Part shown: positions 26,021 to 36,961 of the stretch, piece by piece
Position numbering within the stretch: position 1 is the stretch's first letter
Layout: the number at the start of each line of letters is the position of its first letter
Assembly: GCA_028289325.1 (NCBI GenBank)
Contig: JANQQN010000261.1
Coordinates: 1-52,829, forward strand
Length of the DNA: 52,829 nucleotides
Reading direction: 5' to 3'
Source: Myxococcota bacterium
GTDB lineage: Bacteria; Myxococcota; Kuafuiibacteriia; Kuafuiibacteriales; Kuafuiibacteriaceae
Position numbers and translations under genes: made by a program
The notes under the pieces: generated by a model
What the model was told of the DNA's origin: nothing
Database searches by the model: none
Seen by the model: only the letters and a program-made list of their open reading frames with translations

Positions 26021-28321
26021 CTAGTCTTCCAGGCGGCAGGCGGCGTTGGGGTCGTCGTCGGGACAGTCGGTGACCACGAACCCGTCGATGATGTCGAACA
26101 GGCGATCGATGGTCGAGCCCGAGGCCAAGGTCCAGACGTCGTCGTACGACACCGACGAAGCCATGTTGATGGTCAGGATGACCGCGCCGTCGGCGTCAGC
26201 GAGGATCGACCGGCCGGTGGCCACGTCGGGCAGCGCTACCGTGGCCTGGGCCGGGGCATAGATCAGCCAGGTTCGGCCCCCTTGATTGATCTCGGTGCGG
26301 GTGACGGTGATGCCGTTGACGGGGCTGGTAAACGTTACCTCCGCGTCCCCCTTGTCCACCGTCCCCGTGGGGAAGGCGGGGAAGGTGCCGGTGACCGTCT
26401 GGTCCGCCTCCACTCGGTCCACGCGGTTGAGCACCGCGGACACCTGGAAGCCGTCTCCGCCGCTGGCGACCAGGCCGTCGATGTCCAGGGCCAGCGACAG
26501 CAGTACGGTCTGGCTGCCTTCGAGGCCGGAGTGCGGCGGCGCCAGCGACAGGGCCAGCTCTCCGTCGTTCAACGCCGGCGTGCCCGGACCGAACGGGTTC
26601 GAGACCCCACCCACGACGCAATTGGAGGTGGTGCTGCCCTCCCGGAGCAGGCCTGCGCCCAGCCCCAGCGGAACCAGCCCTCGCCCGTCGACGAACGAAG
26701 CGGCCAGGACCACCGCGCCGCTGGTGCAGGTGCTGGTTTGGGTAAGGGGCAAGTCCGGCATGTCGACCGTCGACAGGATGCTGAGGGGCTGGGTCAGGAT
26801 CATGTCCTGCGCCGCGTACTGGCTGAAGTTGGCGATACAGACCTCATCGTAGTTGGGCAGGTCGGCGTCGCTGCAATCGACGCTTTGACCCGGCACCGCC
26901 ACCTTCGGGAACTGTTCGGTGGTCACGGAGGTGTTCACGCCATGGTTGAACAGTCGAAGCAGAGGCAATACCCCCTCCAAGATGTCCGTGATGGGAATGT
27001 CCGCCGTTCCGCCGCCGAGCAGCCCTGACAGCTCGGTGATGAGGCTGGTCAGGTCGCCGATGGCCACCTGACCGCCCAGCGCCCACGACGCCGAGGGGCC
27101 GGGGGCCATCCGGGTCAGATAACAGCCGAGATCGTCGGGGCCAGGCACGATGGGGCCCACGCATCGCTCGGGCCCGGCGGTGATCTGGGAGTCGGCCAGA
27201 GTCAGCAGGGTCCCCGTCGGCAAGGGCAGCTCCTCGGGGATGGCGCTGCTCAGGACGGCCAGGGCGCTGGTGTCGGTGGGCAGGATGTCGCCGATCAGCG
27301 ACTCGGCCCCGAAGTCGAGCAGGTTCGACGGGATCGCCGGCCCAGCGAAGCCGAACTTGATCGCGTCGTTGGTGGTCCGGGACAGGTCGAGAACGCCGCG
27401 GATACCGCCGGCCACGGTGTTGTCGTTGTCGCGAGGCAGCGGAATGTAGATGTCCGCGGTCCCGGGGGCGATGACCGTGAACAGCTGCCAGCCATCCTTT
27501 TCGACGGTGACCGAGTCGAGCCCGGCCGTCGCGCCAGCGAAGGTCACGCTTCCGTCCGCGGCCGTAGACGCGGTCGACACCGTCGCCCCTTCGATCACCA
27601 CGACCGTCGCGTCGGCGACCGGCGCCCCTACGCCATCCTCGACCACGACCACCCGTACGCTCTCGGCGGGAGCGCTGAGGAAGTTGGTGATCGTGGCGCT
27701 GCCCTCGCACGCCACGCCGCCGGTCACCTCGGCGGTGATGGTGGCCGCACCGCCGGTGGCGCCGCCCGTGGCCATGTCGCCGGCCACCGACACCGCGTCC
27801 GCGTTGTCGGACGCCCACGTGAACGCGACCCGGCCCAGCGTCTCTCCGGCGGCGTTCTTCGCGCTCGCGGTCAGGGTGACCGTGGCGCCGGTGGTGATCG
27901 AACCGTCGCGGGTCGACACCGAGCAACTCTCGATCGACGAGGCCGGCGGCGGCGCCTCACAGACCCCGCTCACGCATACGTCGTTGCCGGTGCAGTCGCC
28001 GTTGACCTGGCACAGCTGCGCTCGGCACAGCATGTCCGGCCCACACACCTCGCCAGCGTCGCAATCGTCGTTGTCGGCGCACGTCACGGAAATGCAGGTG
28101 CCTTCCGTCTCATCGGGGTCGAACAACACTTCGGAGGGGAGATTGCAGATCAGCGGAAGCACGCAGTTCAGGGTGTCGATGCACGCCCCACCTTCCTCGA
28201 CGCACTGGGCGCCGCAGTCCACCGGATCCGCGGGATCCGAGTCACTGCTGCAGCCCGCGAAGGCGACGGCGATCAGGCCGACAGGGACACAGAGGGTGTG
28301 GCGTAAGAAGTATCTGACCAT
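26021..28321 (-). CDS. Cysteine-rich lipoprotein with Ig-like/carboxypeptidase-like repeats
   Basis: The 766-aa product starts with a lipoprotein signal peptide (VPVGLIAVAFAGC; Cys near residue 24). A Cys-rich region (about 30-125) carries CxxNxDCD-type repeats such as CADNDDCDAGEVCGPDMLC, as seen in many Myxococcota surface proteins. One or two Ig-like (Big) domains follow (SCSVSTRDGSITTGATVTLT; VRVVVVEDGVGAPVADATVV, the latter like a CarboxypepD regulatory fold). A long unassigned region ends with CPDDDPNAACRLED. ATG 28321 is chosen because the signal peptide begins there; AGGAG is 10 bases upstream. Probably an outer-membrane lipoprotein; ligand unknown. Confidence 0.75.
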   Translation of the reverse strand: MVRYFLRHTLCVPVGLIAVAFAGCSSDSDPADPVDCGAQCVEEGGACIDTLNCVLPLICNLPSEVLFDPDETEGTCISVTCADNDDCDAGEVCGPDMLCRAQLCQVNGDCTGNDVCVSGVCEAPPPASSIESCSVSTRDGSITTGATVTLTASAKNAAGETLGRVAFTWASDNADAVSVAGDMATGGATGGAATITAEVTGGVACEGSATITNFLSAPAESVRVVVVEDGVGAPVADATVVVIEGATVSTASTAADGSVTFAGATAGLDSVTVEKDGWQLFTVIAPGTADIYIPLPRDNDNTVAGGIRGVLDLSRTTNDAIKFGFAGPAIPSNLLDFGAESLIGDILPTDTSALAVLSSAIPEELPLPTGTLLTLADSQITAGPERCVGPIVPGPDDLGCYLTRMAPGPSASWALGGQVAIGDLTSLITELSGLLGGGTADIPITDILEGVLPLLRLFNHGVNTSVTTEQFPKVAVPGQSVDCSDADLPNYDEVCIANFSQYAAQDMILTQPLSILSTVDMPDLPLTQTSTCTSGAVVLAASFVDGRGLVPLGLGAGLLREGSTTSNCVVGGVSNPFGPGTPALNDGELALSLAPPHSGLEGSQTVLLSLALDIDGLVASGGDGFQVSAVLNRVDRVEADQTVTGTFPAFPTGTVDKGDAEVTFTSPVNGITVTRTEINQGGRTWLIYAPAQATVALPDVATGRSILADADGAVILTINMASSVSYDDVWTLASGSTIDRLFDIIDGFVVTDCPDDDPNAACRLED

Positions 28322-28472
28322 TCGAAGAGAGCTCCTGGGTCTTCGCGCGGATGATCCACGCTCGGCCTTCGTTTGGGGGAAATGTCCCCCCAGGTTGGAC
28401 GTGGGTACTCCACGCCCAAAAGCGGGGTCAACCGATCCCCGACCGACGCCCGCGCTGGCTAGCATGGCAAAT

Positions 28473-28490
28473 GACGCGGCAAACCGCGTC
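28473..28490 (-). terminator. Perfect hairpin downstream of the DUF721 gene
   Basis: GACGCGG (28473-28479) pairs perfectly with CCGCGTC (28484-28490) around a 4-nt loop, 18 bp after the minus-strand stop at 28508. No T-run follows, so terminator function is plausible but not certain. Confidence 0.4.
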
Positions 28491-28507
28491 GTAGTGACCG
28501 CGTACAC

Positions 28508-29179
28508 CTAGGATTTACCGCCGCCGCCTCTTTTGCGAGATGCCCAGCGATCCTTCGTCCACCCGGGCCGCTCGGCGCGCTCGCCGCCAGCGTGGGTGCC
28601 GTGCCCGTATCCGTACGTCATCGGCGCGGGTTCCACGACGGGTTCCGCGGGCTTCAACCGAGGCCCCGGGGGGCCGGACACCTCGGGCACCTTGACCTCG
28701 CCTCGGGCCAACGACCGCGCCGCAGCGCGTTGAACGGCCTCCCGCACCGCGTCATCGGCGATCGACGCGGTCCACGTGGCCACCGCCTCGCGCTGGCTCT
28801 CGGTGAGCGGCCGAGGCGGCGGGGTCGGGGGCGCGGGGCGCTTGCGCCTGGACCCTGAGCGCAGCCGCACCTCCCGCACCGTCGACGGGCCGACCATCCG
28901 ATTCAGTCGGTCGATGATCTCGGTGCGCAGGAAGGTCAATTCGGTGAGCCAGGCGCTCTCGTGGACCTGAAGGGTGAGGACGCCGCGGCGAAAGTCCACC
29001 GCGTCCGCGTGGTCGGTGACCGGCGGCCCGATCCGATCGAACGCGGCCAGGACTCTTCGAACCTTGGCCGGCCCGGCCTTCGGCCCGCTGGCGCCGCCGC
29101 CCCCTCGCCCGGTGACGTCGTCAAGAAGTCTTGCGAGGATGTCGCCGACGGCGACCGGCCGGCGTGAACGCCCCGCCAT
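28508..29179 (-). CDS. dciA: DUF721/DciA-like protein
   Basis: The 223-aa protein has a DUF721 domain (about 8-105): VGDILARLLDD, a KH-like beta-alpha stretch with FRRGVLTLQVHESAWLTELT, and FLRTEIIDRLNRMVGP. DciA proteins of this family load the replicative helicase DnaB in bacteria lacking DnaC/DnaI; that function is inferred here from the domain. The second half is Pro/Arg-rich with a short helical region (LTESQREAVATWTASIADDA) and a disordered tail. ATG 29179 is the only good start. The gene is followed by a hairpin and lies 27 bp downstream of the SRPBCC gene. Confidence 0.72.
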   Translation of the reverse strand: MAGRSRRPVAVGDILARLLDDVTGRGGGGASGPKAGPAKVRRVLAAFDRIGPPVTDHADAVDFRRGVLTLQVHESAWLTELTFLRTEIIDRLNRMVGPSTVREVRLRSGSRRKRPAPPTPPPRPLTESQREAVATWTASIADDAVREAVQRAAARSLARGEVKVPEVSGPPGPRLKPAEPVVEPAPMTYGYGHGTHAGGERAERPGWTKDRWASRKRGGGGKS

Positions 29180-29206
29180 GATCGGCCTCGCCCGCCCGGG
29201 GACGGG

Positions 29207-29734
29207 TCAGGCGTTCTCCTGCAGGAAGCGCTCGAGGCCGCCGGCGATCGACAGCAGGTTGGGGGTCAGCAGGTCGACGATGAACTTCTCGACGTGAGGC
29301 TTCACGGTGCCGGCCAGGAAGCTCGGAACGCCCGGGATCCCTTTGAGCTGAACATCGAGGTGGCCCCGGATCTTGAGCAGCGTCCCGTCGCCGTCCTCGA
29401 GATACTCGTTGTGGCCCTGGCAATCGACGTTCTCAGTGAAAAGCCGAGTTTTGATCCTCCAGTCGCAGATCCAGGCGGGCTCCGTCCACGTGGCGTAGTC
29501 CGTCCACGCGAGCATGTCGGGGGTTATGATCTTCTGTGCGATCTTCGGAACCGCGGCCTTGGCCTCCCAGACGTTGACCAGCTTCGTGAGGCCCGGTTCG
29601 GGCTCTTCCCTGCTGTTGACGGTGATCGCCTTGATATCCGGCAGATAGGGCAGCATCTCGGGCAGTCGGTCTCGGTACGCCGAGTAGACCACCGGCCGCG
29701 GAAAGGCGATGCGGGCGTCGGCTTCTAGCTTCAT
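29207..29734 (-). CDS. SRPBCC-fold (START-like) protein, DUF2505-type
   Basis: The 175-aa product starts MKLEADARIAFPRPVVYSAY, the typical first strand and helix of START/SRPBCC ligand-binding proteins. It continues with ITVNSREEPEPGLTKLVNVW, WTEPAWICDWRIKTRLFTEN and a final helix (VEKFIVDLLTPNLLSIAGGL). These folds bind hydrophobic ligands; the closest match by pattern is the DUF2505-like branch. ATG 29734 agrees with the fold boundary although the frame is open far upstream (antisense to atpD). Divergent from atpD. Confidence 0.7.
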   Translation of the reverse strand: MKLEADARIAFPRPVVYSAYRDRLPEMLPYLPDIKAITVNSREEPEPGLTKLVNVWEAKAAVPKIAQKIITPDMLAWTDYATWTEPAWICDWRIKTRLFTENVDCQGHNEYLEDGDGTLLKIRGHLDVQLKGIPGVPSFLAGTVKPHVEKFIVDLLTPNLLSIAGGLERFLQENA

Positions 29735-29845
29735 GGACCGTAGGTGCCTCGTCCGGGCGGCGGGTGCAACCCGTCGTGCTATGGATCGCACGAAGCCTCG
29801 GGGCAGGACGGTTAGCCGTTCCGCTTGCCCCCCTACGAGTCCTGA

Positions 29846-31351
<1,506 letters not shown>

Positions 31352-31353
31352 CC

Positions 31354-31752
31354 ATGGCGCTGAAGGTCGCGATCGTGACGCCCGAGACGGAGGCGCTCAA
31401 CATCGAGTGCGACGAGGTCATCGCGCCGGGGATCACCGGTGACGTCGGTCTGCTGCCCGGCCACGTCCCGCTGATCACCGCCCTCCGACCAGGCGTGCTT
31501 TCGGTGTTCGCGGAGGGCAGAGCCAGCCACTTCGCGGTGAGCAGCGGGTTCGCGGAGATCGAGCAAGACGTCGTCACCGTGTTGACCTCGTCGTGTGAAG
31601 CCCGAGACGCGATCGACGTGGATCACGCAAAGAACGCCCTCAAGGAGGCCGAAAAGGCCCTCGCCGACATGGCCGAAACCGACCCGAAGTTCCCGGAGCA
31701 CAACCGGGTTCGGCAGCGCGCGCAGGCCCGCATCGACACCGTTTCCCGGTAA
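31354..31752 (+). CDS. atpC: F1F0 ATP synthase subunit epsilon
   Basis: Inhibitory central-stalk subunit. The 132-aa product begins LKVAIVTPETEALNIECDEV and contains GDVGLLPGHVPLITALRPGV, both diagnostic, followed by the beta-sandwich and a C-terminal helical hairpin (about 88-132; DHAKNALKEAEKALADM). ATG 31354 is two bases after the atpD stop, so the two genes are co-transcribed and likely coupled. Confidence 0.95.
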   Translation: MALKVAIVTPETEALNIECDEVIAPGITGDVGLLPGHVPLITALRPGVLSVFAEGRASHFAVSSGFAEIEQDVVTVLTSSCEARDAIDVDHAKNALKEAEKALADMAETDPKFPEHNRVRQRAQARIDTVSR

Positions 31753-31777
31753 CGAACGCGGTAGAGAAACGCCCCGT

Positions 31778-31908
31778 CCTCCGAAGCTCCCTGTTTTCAG
31801 TTACTGGTGATGAACAGCCGCGTTCAGAAGCCTCCCGGTTTCACTGACCGGTGATGGACGAACGCGTTCACGAGGCCCCCGGTTGTCGGTCACGTTGATG
31901 CGGGGCGA
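31778..31908. repeat. Three imperfect 44-bp tandem repeats downstream of atpC
   Basis: Units begin at about 31778, 31822 and 31866 with a period of exactly 44 bp. The first two share GAAGC, TCCC, TTTCA and GGTGATG blocks; the third is more diverged and runs to the obgE stop codon. Each unit carries a partly self-complementary core (for example CCGGTTTCACTGACCGG in unit two). They lie between the convergent atpC and obgE genes and may act together as a terminator-like or REP-like element. Confidence 0.6.
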
Positions 31909-33072
<1,164 letters not shown>

Positions 33073-33201
33073 TCAGACCCAACGGGATAGATGAATCGAG
33101 AGGGCGAGACCGGCGAGGCCTGAATCGGCATTGGCCGCTCGCAGCGCGGGCCGGCCAGAACTGGCCCTGGTTCGGCGGCAGCCGGTCGGCCTCGGCGCGC
33201 C

Positions 33202-33471
33202 TCAGCCTTCGGCGGCCGCCTCAGCCGGTACGACCGACGCCCGCTTCTTGCTCCGGTAGTCGTCGAACTTCACCACGCCGTCCACGAGGGCGAAGAGCGT
33301 GTGGTCCCGGCCGAGGCCGACGTTCCGGCCCGGATGGATCTTGGTGCCGCGCTGACGGACGATGATGCCGCCGGCGGGGATCGTCTGACCGTCGTACACC
33401 TTCACCCCGAGATACTTCGGGTTGGAGTCGCGACCGTTCCTGGTCGAGCCCTGTCCTTTTTTATGTGCCAT
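33202..33471 (-). CDS. rpmA: 50S ribosomal protein L27
   Basis: Ribosomal protein near the peptidyl-transferase centre. The 89-aa product starts [20 protein letters not shown] and contains [20 protein letters not shown] and [12 protein letters not shown], unmistakable for L27. The N terminus starts directly with the mature-type sequence, so no cleavable Firmicutes-type prosequence. It lies 24 bp after rplU. Confidence 0.97.
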   Translation of the reverse strand: MAHKKGQGSTRNGRDSNPKYLGVKVYDGQTIPAGGIIVRQRGTKIHPGRNVGLGRDHTLFALVDGVVKFDDYRSKKRASVVPAEAAAEG

Positions 33472-33495
33472 GAGAAAACCTCAGTCTCCGCGGCC

Positions 33496-33810
33496 TCAGC
33501 CGACGGTGATGCTCTTGATGCGCAAGTGAGTGAAGGGCTGCCGGTGGCCGTACATGCGACGGTAGTTCTTGCGTCGCTTCATCTTGAAGACCAAGACCTT
33601 GCGAGAACGACCCTGGCGGACGATCTCGCCCTGCACTTCGGCCCCGTCGACGACCGGCGTTCCGATCTTGGTCTCGCCGGCGCCTCCGACCATCAGCACC
33701 CGGCTCCAGGTGTGGGCGTCTCCGACCTCACCTTCGATCTTCTCGACCTTGATCAGGTCGCCCTCGGCGACCCGGTGCTGCTTTCCACCTGACTCGATGA
33801 CAGCGTACAT
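33496..33810 (-). CDS. rplU: 50S ribosomal protein L21
   Basis: rRNA-binding protein of the large subunit, 104 aa: MYAVIESGGKQHRVAEGDLI at the start, GTPVVDGAEVQGEIVRQGR in the middle and FKMKRRKNYRRMYGHRQPFT near the end. ATG 33810 has GAGGAA eight bases upstream and fits the usual length; the frame is open for 30 more codons without family sequence. First gene of the rplU-rpmA-obgE group. Confidence 0.97.
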   Translation of the reverse strand: MYAVIESGGKQHRVAEGDLIKVEKIEGEVGDAHTWSRVLMVGGAGETKIGTPVVDGAEVQGEIVRQGRSRKVLVFKMKRRKNYRRMYGHRQPFTHLRIKSITVG

Positions 33811-33871
33811 CTCGATATTCCTCGGCTTGGGGCCGATCCACGCCTCTCGGCAGTAATGGCCCGGACGAGCG

Positions 33872-33900
33872 GAGGTACGTGTAGGGAACCGAGGAGTCAA
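33872..33900 (-). promoter_or_regulatory. Putative promoter of rplU-rpmA
   Basis: Minus-strand TTGACT (33895-33900) is followed after 17 bp by TACCTC (33872-33877). The -35 matches five of six consensus bases and the spacing is ideal; the -10 is poor. It would give a leader of roughly 55 nt before the rplU start. Confidence 0.4.
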
Positions 33901-33965
33901 GGCGTTTCACCGGCTCCCGCGAACGACGCAACACCGCGGTCCGTTGGCCCGATAAGGGAAAAGCG

Positions 33966-34202
33966 ATGATCACCACTGCCGCCACCCTGCTCGCCCGCAT
34001 CGGACTCAGCCCGAAAACGCTCAGCGTCGCTGGTCAGGCCGTCAGCGCGGGACTGAAGAAACACGGGGCGGCGATCGGAACCGCGGCCACCGTCGCGTCG
34101 CTGGTGCCCTCCGGCTCCAAGCAGGTCGTCGTCACGTCCGCCGCCGCGGGCGCCGACGCGAACACGTATCTGGCCCGCCACGGCGCCGCGACCCGGACTT
34201 GA
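33966..34202 (+). CDS. Small uncharacterised protein, 78 aa
   Basis: ATG 33966 follows AAGGGA at a spacing of six. The product is rich in Ala, Thr, Ser and Gly (TAATLLARIGLSPKTLSVAG; AAIGTAATVASLVPSGSKQV). It has no cysteine, no clear signal peptide and no strong membrane helix. Not recognised. It is divergent from rplU and may share a transcript with the next gene. Confidence 0.45.
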   Translation: MITTAATLLARIGLSPKTLSVAGQAVSAGLKKHGAAIGTAATVASLVPSGSKQVVVTSAAAGADANTYLARHGAATRT

Positions 34203-34253
34203 TCCCCCCGACGCCCTCGCCCGCGTTAATCCCGCACCTGGTACTGCTTCGCC

Positions 34254-34757
34254 GTGGCCCCGACGTCGTCCCTTTCCGAGGATTACCCGCATCCCGAAGC
34301 GGGCGAGGCCGCCGGTGAGGTCGAGGCGGAGATCCATCCCTTGGGCCAAGTGATCGCCTCAGTGGTCGAAGACGGCCCCGACGACACCGCCGTGTTGAGC
34401 GAAGCGGGCTTCGACTTCGTCCGGCGTGCGCTCGACGAGTACCTCGACGCGGGAGGGGCGCTGATGGCCGCCGTCGATACCGTGCTCATCGCCGCCCACG
34501 TCATCGAGATGGAACAGGGGAGCCGCGCCGTCGCCGAACGCCTGGTGACCCTCGTCGACCGGCCGGAGGTCATCGCAGCCATGCGCCAGATCACCGAAGC
34601 CGCCGAGGCCCGGCGCGCCCAGGAGGTCGCCCGATCCGCGGAGAGGTTCTCCCGCTTCACGGGCCACGACCCCGCCCCAGCGTTATCCGCCGCGGACACC
34701 GACCGGCCCGAGGGCGCGGTTCGCCTGGGGGATCTCGCGTTCCCTAAACGGCTCTGA
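34254..34757 (+). CDS. Uncharacterised protein, 167 aa
   Basis: Start GTG 34254. The product is acidic and mostly helical: GEAAGEVEAEIHPLGQVIAS, a central amphipathic stretch (FDFVRRALDEYLDAGGALMA, VDTVLIAAHVIEMEQGSRAV) and AAMRQITEAAEARRAQEVAR, ending in GDLAFPKRL. No signal peptide or known motif. It lies 51 bp after the 78-aa gene on the same strand. No function is suggested. Confidence 0.45.
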   Translation: MAPTSSLSEDYPHPEAGEAAGEVEAEIHPLGQVIASVVEDGPDDTAVLSEAGFDFVRRALDEYLDAGGALMAAVDTVLIAAHVIEMEQGSRAVAERLVTLVDRPEVIAAMRQITEAAEARRAQEVARSAERFSRFTGHDPAPALSAADTDRPEGAVRLGDLAFPKRL

Positions 34758-34857
34758 GGAAGGGAAACTTCGTTGCCGGCCCGACGGGCTTCGCTTCCGG
34801 AAACGGTGGTGGCGATCGACGGTTGGCGAGATCAAGCGTTCGTGCTTTGTCGCGAGC

Positions 34858-35412
34858 ATGCGCACGTACGCTCCATACGCACTGCTGACGGTCGGTGGGC
34901 TCCTGGGCTGCCCGGCCGCCTCCGATTCCGGTCAGCACCCCGCCGAAACCCGTCAGGCCCAAGCCCCGACCGGCAGCGCTCAATCCCGCCCTGCGGCCAG
35001 CCAACCGGCGAGCGCGCCGTCGACCCCGGTTTCGTCGACGGACCCCATCGTGGGGCTGCTGAAGCTCGCCGAAGGCATCCCTGCGGACTCCATCAAGCCG
35101 ACCGACGTCTTGTTCATCATGGCCCGAGAGAGCCAGGGTGATAGTAAGGCCGGACGCCTGGTTGCGGTGCAGCGCCACGGCAAGGTCGAATTTCCGATGC
35201 GCTACGAGCTGAGCGCGAAGGACGCGATGGTGCCCGGCGTTCCGTTCAAGGGACCGTTCATCGTGTACGCCCGTCTGGACCGCGACGGCGACCCGATGAC
35301 CAAGGGCCAAGGCGACCTGTACGGCGCGATCACCCGCCCGCTGAAGGGCGGCGAGCAAGACGCGCACATCGTCCTCAAGCTCCGAGCGGCCAGTCAGCCC
35401 GCCAGCCAGTGA
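34858..35412 (+). CDS. Lipoprotein with a CcmI/CcmH C-terminal-like domain
   Basis: The 184-aa product begins with a lipoprotein signal (RTYAPYALLTVGGLLGCPAA; Cys18). A Pro/Ser/Gln-rich linker (about 25-60) and a compact domain (about 75-175) follow. The domain reads DVLFIMARESQGDSKAGRLV, FPMRYELSAKDAMVPG and ARLDRDGDPMTKGQGDLYG. This order of blocks (FI-AR, PLAV-like strand, D-AM-PG, A-R-S-G-A-GDL-G) is that of the C-terminal domain of the cytochrome c maturation protein CcmI. Here it is alone, without the CcmH or TPR parts and without other ccm genes nearby. Role is inferred only. Confidence 0.6.
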   Translation: MRTYAPYALLTVGGLLGCPAASDSGQHPAETRQAQAPTGSAQSRPAASQPASAPSTPVSSTDPIVGLLKLAEGIPADSIKPTDVLFIMARESQGDSKAGRLVAVQRHGKVEFPMRYELSAKDAMVPGVPFKGPFIVYARLDRDGDPMTKGQGDLYGAITRPLKGGEQDAHIVLKLRAASQPASQ

Positions 35413-35482
35413 CCGACGCCGCGGGTCGCGGCGTTGCGACCCGGCCGGCGCCCGGCGTCGGTCGTGATCGACGATCCCCGCC

Positions 35483-36397
35483 TCAACGTTGATTCGGCTC
35501 GGGGGTTCCGTCGACCTCGGCGTCGCCCTGCGAGCGGTCCAACCCTGGAACCCCGGCCCCCTCCCCCGGAGGCGGCGCCCCCGGACCGAAGAGCGGATAA
35601 CCGAACCGATCGGCGCCGAAGGACTCGATGGCCTTACGACCCGCCTCGCCCATCACGTAGTCGAACAGTTCGGGGCGCGTGGGCCGCTGCGCTTTGGCGG
35701 GATGGATCTCCGCCACCATGAGCCGAACCACGAGCCCCGGATCTCGCTCCCGATAGATGCGGTGCGGCTTGCGCCCCGCGCGGATCGCCTGCAGCAAGCT
35801 GGACCGCTTCACGAACGCGAACGCTTGGCTGTCGATGGCGCGCTCCACGAAAGCGACCCCGTCTACATCGCTGTCGAAGAACGCCCCCGGCTGGGCGCGG
35901 TCTTTGGACATCCGAAACAGACGATCGTGCCGAGCCCGTTCCACGGATCCCCGCTTGGCCTTGAGGTAGCGGTGGTTCGCGCGGGCGATGTTTCGCAGCA
36001 AATCGGGCCCCGACGCCTGGCCGTATCGACCGAGGGCATCCTTGGCCGGACCGATCAACACCAGCTCTTCGTGCGCGTAGGTTCCCGCCCGGATCGGCAG
36101 CCCTTCCGCCTCGAGCGCGGTCATCGCGTCCTCGGAGACCATGAGCACGACATCCAGCTCGCCGGCCGTGGCCCACGCCTGCAGCTCGTCGGCGCCGCCG
36201 TAGCGGATGCGAACCTCGGTCCCGTGCTCCGCCTCGAAGCCGGTGACCAAGAACCGGGCGAGCCCGAGCGGCTCCAGCCCCCGGTCGACGCCGAGCCGAA
36301 TCGGCGGCGGCCCCGATTGCTGGCACCCGCTCGAAAAGGGCGCGACCCACAGCAGCGCCACCGCGCAAATCCACCGCACGAAGTCGGATGACCTCAT
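35483..36397 (-). CDS. TupA-like periplasmic binding lipoprotein
   Basis: The 304-aa product has a lipoprotein signal (ICAVALLWVAPFSSGC, Cys near residue 24). A type II periplasmic-binding fold follows: RLGVDRGLEPLGLARFLVTG, then VRIRYGGADELQAWATAGEL, VVLMVSEDAMTALEAEG and FDYVMGEAGRKAIESFGADR, ending in YPLFGPG. The segment order, with the G-A-ESFG-DRFGYPLF ending, resembles TupA tungstate-binding proteins. The usual Ser/Gly-Asp oxyanion segment (RGD-SGTH) is not clear. No permease or ATPase gene is adjacent, so the substrate is uncertain. ATG 36397 is preferred over an upstream in-frame TTG (36442) because the signal peptide starts there. Confidence 0.65.
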   Translation of the reverse strand: MRSSDFVRWICAVALLWVAPFSSGCQQSGPPPIRLGVDRGLEPLGLARFLVTGFEAEHGTEVRIRYGGADELQAWATAGELDVVLMVSEDAMTALEAEGLPIRAGTYAHEELVLIGPAKDALGRYGQASGPDLLRNIARANHRYLKAKRGSVERARHDRLFRMSKDRAQPGAFFDSDVDGVAFVERAIDSQAFAFVKRSSLLQAIRAGRKPHRIYRERDPGLVVRLMVAEIHPAKAQRPTRPELFDYVMGEAGRKAIESFGADRFGYPLFGPGAPPPGEGAGVPGLDRSQGDAEVDGTPEPNQR

Positions 36398-36501
36398 CGG
36401 TAGGGACGCTACGCGATCCTCGGCGGGAGCGCTATTCGTCAACCGAGGCCCTGGGCCGACAAGCCTCCGCCGAAGACGTCACGCGGGGGATCGGTCGGTC
36501 T

Positions 36502-36870
36502 TTAAAAGAACTGGTCGATGAGGATCGGATTTCCGTCGGGATCGACGAGGGTCAGATGTCCGGGCCCCGACTCGGTCTTCACCGTCTCCTCGACCGTGAG
36601 CCCCGCCGCCTCGAGCTTCTTTTGGATAGCGCGAACGTCGGTGAAGTCTTCGAGCTGCTCCTTACGGTTGTTGAGGCCAGGGTTGAAGGTCAGGATGTTC
36701 TTTTCGAACATCCCCTGGAACAGGCCGATGATCGTCTCTCCGTTGACCATGATCAGGTAGTTTTGCTCGGCGCTGCCTCCGGTCGGCTGAAAGCCGAGCT
36801 TCTCGTAGAACGCCCTGGAGACCCCGAGATCTTTGACGGTTAGGCTGATGGAAAACGCACCGAGCTCCAT
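36502..36870 (-). CDS. VOC-family (glyoxalase/bleomycin resistance-like) protein
   Basis: The 122-aa product has the two beta-alpha-beta-beta-beta halves of a VOC domain: [20 protein letters not shown] with GFQPTGG, and a second half ending [20 protein letters not shown]. The GNPILIDQ ending is typical of this family. The metal-binding His/Glu set is incomplete as far as can be seen, so catalytic activity is uncertain. ATG 36870; the frame is open for 20 more codons upstream without family sequence. Confidence 0.8.
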   Translation of the reverse strand: MELGAFSISLTVKDLGVSRAFYEKLGFQPTGGSAEQNYLIMVNGETIIGLFQGMFEKNILTFNPGLNNRKEQLEDFTDVRAIQKKLEAAGLTVEETVKTESGPGHLTLVDPDGNPILIDQFF

Positions 36871-36961
36871 GGCTGGGCGATACCATGGCCCGTCCACACG
36901 GGTCATCGGTTCCGCGATCCCCCTCGACACCGATGGCGGATCGGCTCAGCATCCCGCCGTC

